A program made the translations under genes and the position numbers. Under the pieces are notes generated by a model, which was not told the DNA's origin, made no database searches, and saw only the letters and a list, made by a program, of their open reading frames with translations. From the NCBI GenBank assembly GCA_020346965.1, contig CP070793.1:1306040-1311933 (forward strand): DNA of 5,894 nucleotides, written 5' to 3'. This DNA is from Chloroflexota bacterium (GTDB taxonomy: Bacteria > Chloroflexota > Dehalococcoidia > GIF9 > AB-539-J10). Numbering within the stretch: the stretch's first letter is position 1; every line of letters begins with the position of its first letter. Below, piece by piece: positions 1 through 5,292 of the stretch.

Positions 1-3
1 ATA

Positions 4-939
4 TTACTTTCTCTTGACCACCGACTTCACTGACTCTTCAATATCTTTGGCGGTCAATCCATATCTTTGAAGCAGTTCCTCAGCTTTGCCTGAAGAAGCA
101 TATCTGTCACCAAGGTTAACGAATTCCATAGGCACTGGTTTGGCTCTAGTTATGGTCTGGGCGACTCGGCTGCCCAACCCACCCTGAGCTAAGTGCTCTT
201 CAGCGACGACAATTGCGCCTGTCTCTGAAGCTGCTTCGACTATCGTTGCTTCATCCAAGGGCTTGAGAGTGTGCACATTGATTACCCGACAATCTATATC
301 TTGTTTGGCCAAGATATCTGCTGCCTCGAGAGCCTTAGCAACCATGATACCGGAGGCAATAATAGTCGCATCTGTGCCCTGCCTCATGGTCACTGCCTTG
401 CCCAATGTGAAGTGATAGTTTTTGGGATAAACAATCGGTGTTTTAGGGCGACTTAGCCTGATATAGAAAGGCCCATAGGAAATAGCTGCTGCTCTAACAG
501 CCTCAGCAGCTTCTATCGCATCAGCAGGAACAACAACAGTAAAACTGGGGAGAGCACAACATAGAGCCAAATCTTCAATTGCTTGATGCGAAGCACCGTC
601 CTCTCCCACTGTAATGCCACCATGCGTAGCTACGATCTTAACATTTAGATTTGGTTGGGAAAGGCATAGTCGCAGTTGATCAAAACAGCGACAGACGGCA
701 AAAACCGCGAAAGTACTGGCAAAGACAGTTTTGCCGGAAGCAGCCAATCCAGCAGCTATTGCAATCATGTTCTGTTCCTGCAAGCCGCAATTGAAGAAAC
801 GATGAGGAAACTCCCGAGCAAAAAGATTGGTCATCGTTGATGGCGATAAATCGGCATCTAATACGACAATATCTGCAATCTCTTCGCCCAGTTCCGCCAG
901 AGTTTTCCCGTACGTTTCCCGAGTGGATGCTTCATCCAT
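4..939 (-). CDS. Transketolase, C-terminal subunit (split enzyme)
   Basis: This 311-residue protein is the pyrimidine-binding plus C-terminal half of a two-subunit transketolase, a cytoplasmic enzyme that moves two-carbon ketol units between sugar phosphates in the non-oxidative pentose phosphate pathway. Seen: a PYR domain over about residues 5-165. It contains GLQEQN (52-57), whose Glu55 matches the family glutamate that activates the thiamine ring, and THGGITVGEDGASHQ (105-119), the usual cofactor/substrate loop. A transketolase C-terminal domain follows from about 190 to 300. About 310 residues is the normal length for the separate subunit. The ATG lies 2 bases after the stop of the N-terminal subunit gene, so the two are co-transcribed and probably translationally coupled. 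A GGAG about 11 bases upstream, inside the previous gene, is a weak SD. A 1-deoxyxylulose-5-phosphate synthase fragment is less likely, because the partner gene is a clear transketolase N-half. The stop is TAA, and no terminator is visible before the window ends. Confidence 0.95.
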   Translation of the reverse strand: MDEASTRETYGKTLAELGEEIADIVVLDADLSPSTMTNLFAREFPHRFFNCGLQEQNMIAIAAGLAASGKTVFASTFAVFAVCRCFDQLRLCLSQPNLNVKIVATHGGITVGEDGASHQAIEDLALCCALPSFTVVVPADAIEAAEAVRAAAISYGPFYIRLSRPKTPIVYPKNYHFTLGKAVTMRQGTDATIIASGIMVAKALEAADILAKQDIDCRVINVHTLKPLDEATIVEAASETGAIVVAEEHLAQGGLGSRVAQTITRAKPVPMEFVNLGDRYASSGKAEELLQRYGLTAKDIEESVKSVVKRK

Positions 940-941
940 AC

Positions 942-1808
942 TTACTCTAACTCCATCAGTGCCCTTTCTGCTTCTTCCCGGGTAGGTGCCTTGCCGTGAA
1001 ATGCCACATTGTTCTCCATGAAACTAACGCCTTTGCCTTTAATGGTGCGAGCGATAATGACACTTGGCTTGCTTTTCATCTTTTCAGCCTCCTGGCAAGC
1101 GGATAGAATCTGGTTAAGGTCATGTCCGTCTATATCTATAGTGTGCCAACCAAAAGACTGCCATTTCTGAATAAATGGTTCGAGGTTCATAATATCGCAA
1201 GTCCGTCCACTAAGCTGTATACCATTATAGTCGACTATGGTTGTCAGGTTATCTATTTTGAAATGAGATGCCGAAAGCGCCGCTTCCCAGGTTTGCCCTT
1301 CCTCACATTCGCCATCACTAATAAGAACGTAGGTTCGGTAATTCTTGGAATCCAGCCTGGCAGCCAGGGCGACGCCAATAGCAAATGAGAGACCCATGCC
1401 CAGAGAACCAGCTGACATTTCCACCCCGGGAGTGAAGTTACTATCAGCATGTCCCTGCAGGCGGCTATCTAATCGTCTCAATGTTGATAATTCCGCCACA
1501 GGGAAGTATCCGGTCTCAGCCAAGGCAGCATACAAAATCGGGGCTGCATGTCCCTTGCTTAAGATAAATCGGTCACGGTCTGGCCACTGAGGATTTGCGG
1601 GATTATGGTGCAAAATCTTAAAATAAAGGGCAGTCACGATGTCTGCTGCTGATAGAGAACCACCGGGATGGCCACTGCCTGCTGTAGTTATCATGTTGAC
1701 TACATCGCGTCGTAATTTTTTGGCCGTCTCCTTCAGCTCCACTGTAGACAGATTGAATCTGTTACCTTGAGGGATGCTTTCCAGCGAAACCTTGCTACGA
1801 TTTAGCAT
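942..1808 (-). CDS. Transketolase, N-terminal subunit (split enzyme)
   Basis: This 288-residue protein is the diphosphate-binding half of the split transketolase and pairs with the gene that follows. Seen: SGHPGGS (45-51) with His47; KGHAAP (85-90) with His87; the thiamine-diphosphate/Mg motif from SDGECEEG (164-171) to VDYN (192-195), where Asp165 and Asn195 are the expected metal ligands; and FHGKAP (270-275). The usual GDG of this motif is SDG here, which I believe is a tolerated variant in split transketolases. The chosen ATG gives about 20 residues ahead of the conserved TVELKETAKKLRR helix. It is favoured because a TAGACA-18-TACAAT promoter ends 14 bases before it. No SD precedes the ATG, so the 5' leader is predicted to be about 8 nt. 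The gene is the first of the two-gene tkt operon. The HAD gene stop lies 81 bases upstream on the same strand. Confidence 0.96.
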   Translation of the reverse strand: MLNRSKVSLESIPQGNRFNLSTVELKETAKKLRRDVVNMITTAGSGHPGGSLSAADIVTALYFKILHHNPANPQWPDRDRFILSKGHAAPILYAALAETGYFPVAELSTLRRLDSRLQGHADSNFTPGVEMSAGSLGMGLSFAIGVALAARLDSKNYRTYVLISDGECEEGQTWEAALSASHFKIDNLTTIVDYNGIQLSGRTCDIMNLEPFIQKWQSFGWHTIDIDGHDLNQILSACQEAEKMKSKPSVIIARTIKGKGVSFMENNVAFHGKAPTREEAERALMELE

Positions 1809-1822
1809 TGGTCAAGGATTAC

Positions 1823-1852
1823 ATTGTAACCCAAAATGTCCTGCAATGTCTA
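1823..1852 (-). promoter_or_regulatory. Predicted sigma70 promoter of the transketolase operon
   Basis: Read on the minus strand, the -35 is TAGACA (1847-1852, 5/6 match) and the -10 is TACAAT (1823-1828, 5/6), with an 18-base spacer. Transcription should start near 1816, leaving a leader of about 8 nt before the ATG at 1808. That is too short for an SD, and none is seen. The call is by motif only. Confidence 0.55.
1835..1850. repeat. AATGTC direct repeat inside the tkt promoter
   Basis: AATGTC occurs at 1835-1840 and again at 1845-1850, separated by CTGC, so the two copies start exactly 10 bases apart, about one helical turn. The second copy overlaps the -35 hexamer and the first lies in the spacer. 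The placement would suit an operator, but two 6-base copies can arise by chance. Confidence 0.35.
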
Positions 1853-1860
1853 TGGTGAGC

Positions 1861-1877
1861 AGGTTATTTTTGAACCT
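1861..1877. repeat. Short inverted repeat between the HAD gene and the tkt operon
   Basis: AGGTT (1861-1865) and AACCT (1873-1877) are perfect arms around a 7-base A/T-rich loop, just downstream of the HAD stop and upstream of the tkt -35. It could be a weak transcript end for the HAD mRNA or an operator half-site pair. There is no U-run after it, so I do not call it a terminator. Confidence 0.25.
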
Positions 1878-1889
1878 AGACGGAGAAAA

Positions 1890-2525
1890 TTATGTCGACG
1901 GCGGGAATAAATTCTTTAACTGAGTCAAATCGCTAAGATGTTCCTGATGATTTCTCCCTGACCTGTCAAGATAAAGAGCATTTATACCAGCCTGTCGGGC
2001 GTTCAGGCAATCAAATTGCCAGCTATCACCGATGTGTGTGACCTGGCTTGGCTCGACATCCATCTCTTTGCATATACTTAGGTAAAAGTCTGGGTTTTTT
2101 AGTTGCCTGTAATGTGAAACTGAAGAAAAAATCCGTGCAAAATAAGGCTTTACATCTCGCAATAAGAAATGCAGTAGCTGTATTGGTGTGCCGGACGCAA
2201 CAATTAGCCTGTAATTATTGGCTAAATAAGAAAGGACCTCCGTTACCTCCGGATAATAAGCTATCTTACCGAGACAACTATCTATCACTGACTCAGAGGA
2301 ACCCAAGTCAAGATAGCCGAACCAATATTCGATATCGTACCATTCCAGCCTCTGATCGCCGATCCTGCCATACTCCTCGAGGATTCTCCTCTTGGCTTGA
2401 GCAAAATCAAGCCCTTGTTTCTGAGCATAAAGTGCAGGAATAGCCTCGTGCCATATAGTCTGACTGAAATCGGGTGTTACTACTGTTCCCTCGGCATCAA
2501 AAGAGATCAATTCAGTTCGCTTCAT
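1890..2525 (-). CDS. HAD-superfamily hydrolase (phosphatase-like)
   Basis: With the ATG at 2525 this is a 211-residue soluble protein of the haloacid dehalogenase superfamily, most likely a small-molecule phosphatase of unknown substrate. Seen: motif I FDAEGT (9-14) with nucleophile Asp10; an alpha-helical cap over about 20-85, including EWYDIEYWF (61-69); motif II VASGT (109-113) with Ser111; motif III Lys143 in LKNPDFY; motif IV IGDSWQFD (165-172) with Asp167 and Asp172. The second Asp of motif I, normally the general acid/base, is Glu12. A longer reading to an ATG at 2600 adds 25 residues with no HAD homology. I reject it because it would run through the divergent promoters and would begin upstream of this gene's own predicted transcription start. 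No SD precedes 2525, and the predicted leader is only about 6-7 nt. The gene lies just upstream of the transketolase operon, so a sugar-phosphate substrate is possible but unproven. Confidence 0.9.
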   Translation of the reverse strand: MKRTELISFDAEGTVVTPDFSQTIWHEAIPALYAQKQGLDFAQAKRRILEEYGRIGDQRLEWYDIEYWFGYLDLGSSESVIDSCLGKIAYYPEVTEVLSYLANNYRLIVASGTPIQLLHFLLRDVKPYFARIFSSVSHYRQLKNPDFYLSICKEMDVEPSQVTHIGDSWQFDCLNARQAGINALYLDRSGRNHQEHLSDLTQLKNLFPPST

Positions 2526-2534
2526 TTGAAACAC

Positions 2535-2545
2535 TGATATTATCA
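2535..2545. promoter_or_regulatory. TGATATTATCA palindrome over the HAD -10
   Basis: This is a perfect 5-base-arm palindrome (TGATA-T-TATCA). It covers the whole predicted -10 hexamer (2539-2544) of the HAD gene. It may be a repressor half-site pair or simply an A/T-rich promoter core. Confidence 0.25.
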
Positions 2546-2566
2546 CGGCGAGGACGTGAGTGTCTA
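2539..2566 (-). promoter_or_regulatory. Predicted promoter of the HAD gene
   Basis: On the minus strand, TAGACA (2561-2566, 5/6) is followed after 16 bases by GATAAT (2539-2544, 5/6). The predicted start near 2532 gives a leader of about 6-7 nt to the ATG at 2525. The -35 hexamer is identical to that of the tkt promoter. It sits back to back with the radical SAM promoter, with one base between the two -35 boxes. Confidence 0.5.
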
Positions 2567-2567
2567 T

Positions 2568-2596
2568 TTGTCTACTACCGTCCAGCACGTTAAAAT
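2568..2596 (+). promoter_or_regulatory. Predicted leaderless promoter of the radical SAM gene
   Basis: TTGTCT (2568-2573, 4/6) and TAAAAT (2591-2596, 5/6) are separated by the optimal 17 bases. The usual start site, about 7 bases after the -10, coincides with the A of the ATG at 2603. No SD is present between the promoter and the ATG. Both facts support a leaderless mRNA. Confidence 0.55.
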
Positions 2597-2602
2597 ACAC
2601 GG

Positions 2603-3766
2603 ATGCTGAATAATTCAGTTACAGAGAAACTGAGCCGTACTTTTGAGTTAGGCCCCATAAGGCCTCCCAGTGAAGCTTATTCCCTGTTGATAAGGGCGAC
2701 CAGAAATTGCCCTTGGAACAGGTGCGTGTTCTGTCCAGTTTATAAAGGCGCTAAGTTCGAGTTGAGGTCAGTGGAGGAGATTATAGAAGACATTAAGGTG
2801 GTTGAAGGTATCAGTGAGGGTATAAAGGAAACGGCTGCGAGCATGGGTTATAAGAGCCAACTGATTGAGGTAGCAGCAATGCTCTCTAACCAACTTCAGT
2901 GTAGCCAATGTGTGCGTAATGTTGCCCTTTGGTTAGGGACAGGAGGCAAGTCAACCTTCCTCCAAGATTCCAATACATTAATTATGCGCACTTCTGAGCT
3001 AACCCGGGTGCTCACTTTCTTAAGAACTACTTTTCCCGCTTTAGAAAGGGTAACTATATATGGACGATCTCATACGGCAGCCAGAAAGTCGTTAGCAGAG
3101 TTAAAGCAACTCAAGGATGCGGGTCTAGATAGGATTCATATCGGATTGGAAACCGGCTACGATCCTTTACTGGCTTATATGGGAAAAGGGTGCACTGCCA
3201 GGGATCACATCGAAGGTGGGACAAAGGTTAGAGACGCAGGCATTTCACTGTGTGAATATGTCATGCCTGGTTTGGGGGGCAAGAAAATGTCCCAAGAGCA
3301 TGCCCTAGAAACAGCCAGGGTGTTAAATGAGATTGACCCTGATTATATCAGACTGCGCAGCCTCCATGTATCTACATCTACACCCTTGTGGGCCAGGTTA
3401 CAGAACGGAGATTTTGAACTGCATGCGGAGGACGAAGTAATACGGGAAATAGCTATTTTCATCAACAACCTGCAAGTTACTAGCTATCTTAAGAGTGACC
3501 ATATACTTAACTTATTAATGGACGTAGAAGGCAAAATGCCCGAAGATAAGGGAAAATGTCTCAATATCATAAATAAGTATTTGTCTCTATCGGATGAGGA
3601 AAGGCTTAATTTCAAAGTCGGCAAGCGGACCGGTCTATATAATAAGCTGGATGATCTCAGTGATAGCTGCAAACATGATAAAATAGAGCAAGCAATCGGA
3701 CACCTCCGTGCACACAGTCGTGACATTGAAGATGCGATAGTCAAACTAAAGAACAGCTTTGTTTAA
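2603..3766 (+). CDS. Radical SAM family protein with CX4CX2C motif
   Basis: This 387-residue protein appears to be a cytoplasmic radical S-adenosylmethionine enzyme of unknown substrate. Seen: the iron-sulfur motif in RATRNCPWNRCVFCPVYKG, with Cys36, Cys41 and Cys44. The spacing is CX4CX2C, not the common CX3CX2C. An N-terminal barrel follows, with FLQDSNTLIM (119-128), ERVTIYGRS (148-156), DRIHIGLETG (176-185) and EYVMPGLGGK (218-227). A family-like C-terminal part has TSYLKSDHILNLL (293-305) followed by EGKMPEDK. I recognise this layout from uncharacterised radical SAM (Fe-S oxidoreductase-type) proteins but know no reaction. Residues about 66-118 look like an insertion between the Fe-S loop and the next barrel strand. 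It contains CSQC (100-103), a possible extra metal site. The start fits the leaderless promoter immediately upstream. The gene is divergent from the HAD gene and convergent with the membrane-protein cluster. No SD and no terminator were found. Confidence 0.92.
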   Translation: MLNNSVTEKLSRTFELGPIRPPSEAYSLLIRATRNCPWNRCVFCPVYKGAKFELRSVEEIIEDIKVVEGISEGIKETAASMGYKSQLIEVAAMLSNQLQCSQCVRNVALWLGTGGKSTFLQDSNTLIMRTSELTRVLTFLRTTFPALERVTIYGRSHTAARKSLAELKQLKDAGLDRIHIGLETGYDPLLAYMGKGCTARDHIEGGTKVRDAGISLCEYVMPGLGGKKMSQEHALETARVLNEIDPDYIRLRSLHVSTSTPLWARLQNGDFELHAEDEVIREIAIFINNLQVTSYLKSDHILNLLMDVEGKMPEDKGKCLNIINKYLSLSDEERLNFKVGKRTGLYNKLDDLSDSCKHDKIEQAIGHLRAHSRDIEDAIVKLKNSFV

Positions 3767-3776
3767 GGCGATAATC

Positions 3777-3804
3777 TTGACAAAAGGATTTGTAAACCTA
3801 AATC
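3777..3804 (+). promoter_or_regulatory. Possible promoter: exact -35, weak -10
   Basis: An exact TTGACA (3777-3782) begins 11 bases after the radical SAM stop codon. The best -10 is the poor TAAATC (3799-3804, 3/6, 16-base spacer). The expected start site, near 3811-3812, lies 2-3 bases before the ATG of the 38-residue ORF. This repeats the near-leaderless layout of the neighbouring genes. The weak -10 keeps confidence low. Confidence 0.3.
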
Positions 3805-3813
3805 GATTCAAGC

Positions 3814-3930
3814 ATGGCCGGACTATCAAACGGAATAGCAAGCAAAAAGCGGGTTTATCGAGTAGGAGTAAAATCAGAGGTAACAGGGTTGGATTTCGTG
3901 GATAAAACGGATGAACTTAGATTGATGTAA
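3814..3930 (+). CDS. Candidate 38-residue small protein
   Basis: A short ORF runs from ATG at 3814 to TAA at 3928-3930 in the gap after the radical SAM gene. It begins MAGLSNGIASKKRVYRVGVK and ends in an acidic stretch containing DFVDKTDELRLM. It has a basic first half, an acidic second half, no membrane segment and no cysteine. I do not recognise the family. For it: an exact TTGACA at the right distance for a leaderless start, and it fills most of an otherwise empty 186-base gap. Against it: its small size, no SD, a poor -10, and an in-frame stop at 3799-3801 that rules out a longer form. It could also be a chance ORF or the remnant of a decayed gene. Confidence 0.3.
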   Translation: MAGLSNGIASKKRVYRVGVKSEVTGLDFVDKTDELRLM

Positions 3931-3952
3931 CTTGCTAGTGAGTAAATCTATC

Positions 3953-4354
3953 TCAGTTTGATTCATCTATTATGCCTTCAGTTGTACTTCTAGTGTCCTC
4001 CTCTAAATGAATACACAAATAAATGAGTTCCCTGGCTGCAAGTAGTACTATCCATGCCAGGAACGAACCAATTACTCCCAAGACAATTCGTAACGCACCT
4101 CCGAATCCGCCCGCTGTAATTCCCCAAAAAAACGAGCCAATAAGGCCAATTGTAAGTACTACCCATGCTATAATCCTCAAAACACTGATTGCGTACTTCA
4201 GATAATAATATTCCTGTAGTTTGACTACCCTACGCCTTCTCTGCAAAAAATTACGCATTCTGTTGGGCATTGGCAGTCGTACTCTATCAATGAGCTGGTG
4301 GAACAACGCACCAATAGAACCAAATACGCCTACTATTCGACTTATAACTCTCAA
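3953..4354 (-). CDS. Small membrane protein, TTG start (paralogue of upstream gene)
   Basis: This is a 133-residue hypothetical inner-membrane protein. Residues 1-50 are basic and likely cytoplasmic, with a QRRRR cluster at 38-42. Two hydrophobic segments follow at about 56-79 and 86-115, joined by a Gly-rich loop. The tail is acidic and polar, with EEDTRSTTEGIIDES at 118-132. From residue 48 to the end it aligns with the 99-residue protein encoded just upstream, sharing IGSFLAW, a LLA-x2-EL pattern and the EE-x-TR-x-T tail. The pair therefore looks like a tandem duplication followed by gain of an N-terminal extension or loss of one. The start is TTG, chosen because GAGGT lies 6 bases before it and an in-frame TGA lies a few codons further up. 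The next Met, at residue 29, has no such support. The gap to the upstream gene is 29 bases, so they are probably one operon. The function is unknown. Confidence 0.75.
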   Translation of the reverse strand: MRVISRIVGVFGSIGALFHQLIDRVRLPMPNRMRNFLQRRRRVVKLQEYYYLKYAISVLRIIAWVVLTIGLIGSFFWGITAGGFGGALRIVLGVIGSFLAWIVLLAARELIYLCIHLEEDTRSTTEGIIDESN

Positions 4355-4372
4355 AGCGCTACCTCATGCGCT
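4355..4372 (-). promoter_or_regulatory. SD-presenting hairpin before the TTG start
   Basis: In the minus-strand transcript, AGCGC and GCGCT (4368-4372 and 4355-4359) can form a 5-bp G/C-rich stem that abuts the TTG start codon at 4354. The 8-base loop, AUGAGGUA, carries the SD GAGGU. The same bases read AUG-AGG-UAG, a two-codon minigene in a different frame from the main gene. The stem is short, so its formation in the cell is uncertain. Confidence 0.35.
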
Positions 4373-4383
4373 GGTAAAAGATG

Positions 4384-4683
4384 TCACTCTGATTCCTTTA
4401 TAATGCGCTCGGCGGTGTTTCTGGTGTTCTCTTCAACATCCATAAACAAGTAAAAGAGTTCACTGGTGGCAAGCAAGAACACCCATGCCAGGAATGAGCC
4501 AATTATTCCTCCAACAGCCATGAAAATACCGGCAAGTGTACCAGCCACTCCCAAAGCTCCATTGTCAGTGCCGCCTGTCATAATCCCGAAAACAATTGAA
4601 CCAATAACGCCGACAACCAGTACTATCCATCCCACGACTTTCAAAACCCTGGCTGCAAAGGGCAGAAAATTATACTTTTGCAT
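4384..4683 (-). CDS. Small membrane protein with acidic NTR tail
   Basis: This is a 99-residue hypothetical membrane protein. A short N-terminus (MQKYNFLPFAARVLK) precedes a hydrophobic helix at about 16-37, a GGTDNGALG turn, and a long hydrophobic region at about 45-81 that may be one or two helices. The soluble end is EENTRNTAERIIKESE (84-99). It is paralogous to the 133-residue protein encoded 29 bases downstream. The differences are a 13-residue-longer central segment and the lack of the basic N-terminal extension. The start is well supported by AAGGAGG (4688-4694) 4 bases before the ATG. It is probably the first gene of a two-gene operon. I found no convincing promoter in the 98 bases upstream, so it may also be reached by transcription from the 105-residue gene. 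The conserved hydrophilic tail suggests a protein-contact site, which is inference. The function is unknown. Confidence 0.82.
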   Translation of the reverse strand: MQKYNFLPFAARVLKVVGWIVLVVGVIGSIVFGIMTGGTDNGALGVAGTLAGIFMAVGGIIGSFLAWVFLLATSELFYLFMDVEENTRNTAERIIKESE

Positions 4684-4687
4684 CTTG

Positions 4688-4694
4688 CCTCCTT
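4688..4694 (-). promoter_or_regulatory. Strong Shine-Dalgarno site for the 99-residue gene
   Basis: AAGGAGG is fully complementary to the canonical anti-SD and lies 4 bases before the ATG. It is the strongest SD in the window. It contrasts with the SD-less starts of the first tkt gene, the HAD gene and the radical SAM gene. Confidence 0.8.
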
Positions 4695-4781
4695 TTTATG
4701 CTTAAACTTGTCCCCAATAAAACTTCGTAGTTGTCTGACTTATGATGCACAACTATACCATACCTTGTATAACTTCGAGTT

Positions 4782-5099
4782 TTACTCAAATTCACCCTTT
4801 CCCAAGCTCACGAATATAATAGCGAGTAACCCAAGAATCGCCCAAGGTCCAACGAGTGCGCAGATAGACCCGGCAAGTGCCAGTCCCCAAACCTGTCTTC
4901 TCAAGGCGTAAATACCGCCTACTATAGCCATTATCCCAAATATGAGTGACGGAATACCAAAAAGACCTGGCCAGGGTAGACCAAAGAATCCGCCTATGAT
5001 GGTGCCGATTAAACCGGCCACTAGACCGGCGATCACCGCAAAGGATCCTGCAACTATACATAGTATACCTGCGGTTGCTGGCTTCCAAGTCCTTTCCAT
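4782..5099 (-). CDS. Small Gly-rich membrane protein, about three helices
   Basis: This is a 105-residue hypothetical integral membrane protein. It begins MERTWKPATAGILCI, then has hydrophobic segments at about 9-37, 48-66 and 71-96, and ends in charged GKGEFE. LRRQ at 66-69, between the second and third segments, would be placed inside by the positive-inside rule. It is rich in Gly, Ala and Ile and has no catalytic motif. I recall similar short proteins with a KPxTAGIL start in uncharacterised bacteria, but I know no function. The start is supported by GAGGGG (5108-5113) 8 bases upstream and by a good promoter further up. A 98-residue frame on the same strand (4792-5088) is a shadow without hydrophobic periodicity. 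The gene lies upstream of the 99/133-residue pair on the same strand. Confidence 0.8.
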   Translation of the reverse strand: MERTWKPATAGILCIVAGSFAVIAGLVAGLIGTIIGGFFGLPWPGLFGIPSLIFGIMAIVGGIYALRRQVWGLALAGSICALVGPWAILGLLAIIFVSLGKGEFE

Positions 5100-5128
5100 C
5101 TATTATTCCCCTCTTTATTTGCTATATA

Positions 5129-5157
5129 ACGATATAATTGGAAGCTCTCATTGTCAA
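5129..5157 (-). promoter_or_regulatory. Predicted promoter of the 105-residue membrane protein
   Basis: On the minus strand, an exact TTGACA (5152-5157) is followed after 17 bases by TATCGT (5129-5134, 4/6). The start would be near 5122, giving a leader of about 22 nt that includes the GAGGGG SD. An overlapping TATATC gives only a 15-base spacer and is less likely. Confidence 0.55.
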
Positions 5158-5292
5158 TACCCTAAAAACCTCAGTCTCTACCACAGACGCGGGTTTGCCT
5201 GTCGCAATCAAGCGCGATGCTGCGATCACTGTATCCCCGCCTTGCCAGCAATAGTAAATCACTACACCCCCAGGCAACCATTCAACGAGAAT
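5158..5292 (-). other. Gap with an open frame continuing after the 49-residue gene stop
   Basis: Between the 49-residue gene and the promoter of the 105-residue gene there is no independent gene I can support. In the same frame as the 49-residue gene, however, no stop follows its TAA (5293-5295) for 56 codons. The stretch includes IVIYYCWQ-like and GDTVIAASRLIATGKPASVV-like segments and ends at a TAG near 5122-5124. It has no obvious start codon context or SD. It may be decayed coding sequence, or simply open by chance, since such a run is not rare. Confidence 0.2.

Noticed and set aside
2048..2443. 131-codon plus-strand ORF
   Set aside because: It lies wholly antisense to the HAD gene, whose four catalytic motifs establish the coding strand.
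2526..2600. 25-residue N-terminal extension of the HAD protein to an upstream ATG
   Set aside because: It would cover the divergent promoters and start upstream of the gene's own predicted transcription start. HAD motif I normally lies about 10 residues from the start, as it does with the ATG at 2525.
4792..5088. 98-codon minus-strand ORF in another frame of the 105-residue gene
   Set aside because: Its translation is Arg/Tyr/Trp-rich without hydrophobic segments. The SD and promoter fit the 105-residue frame instead.
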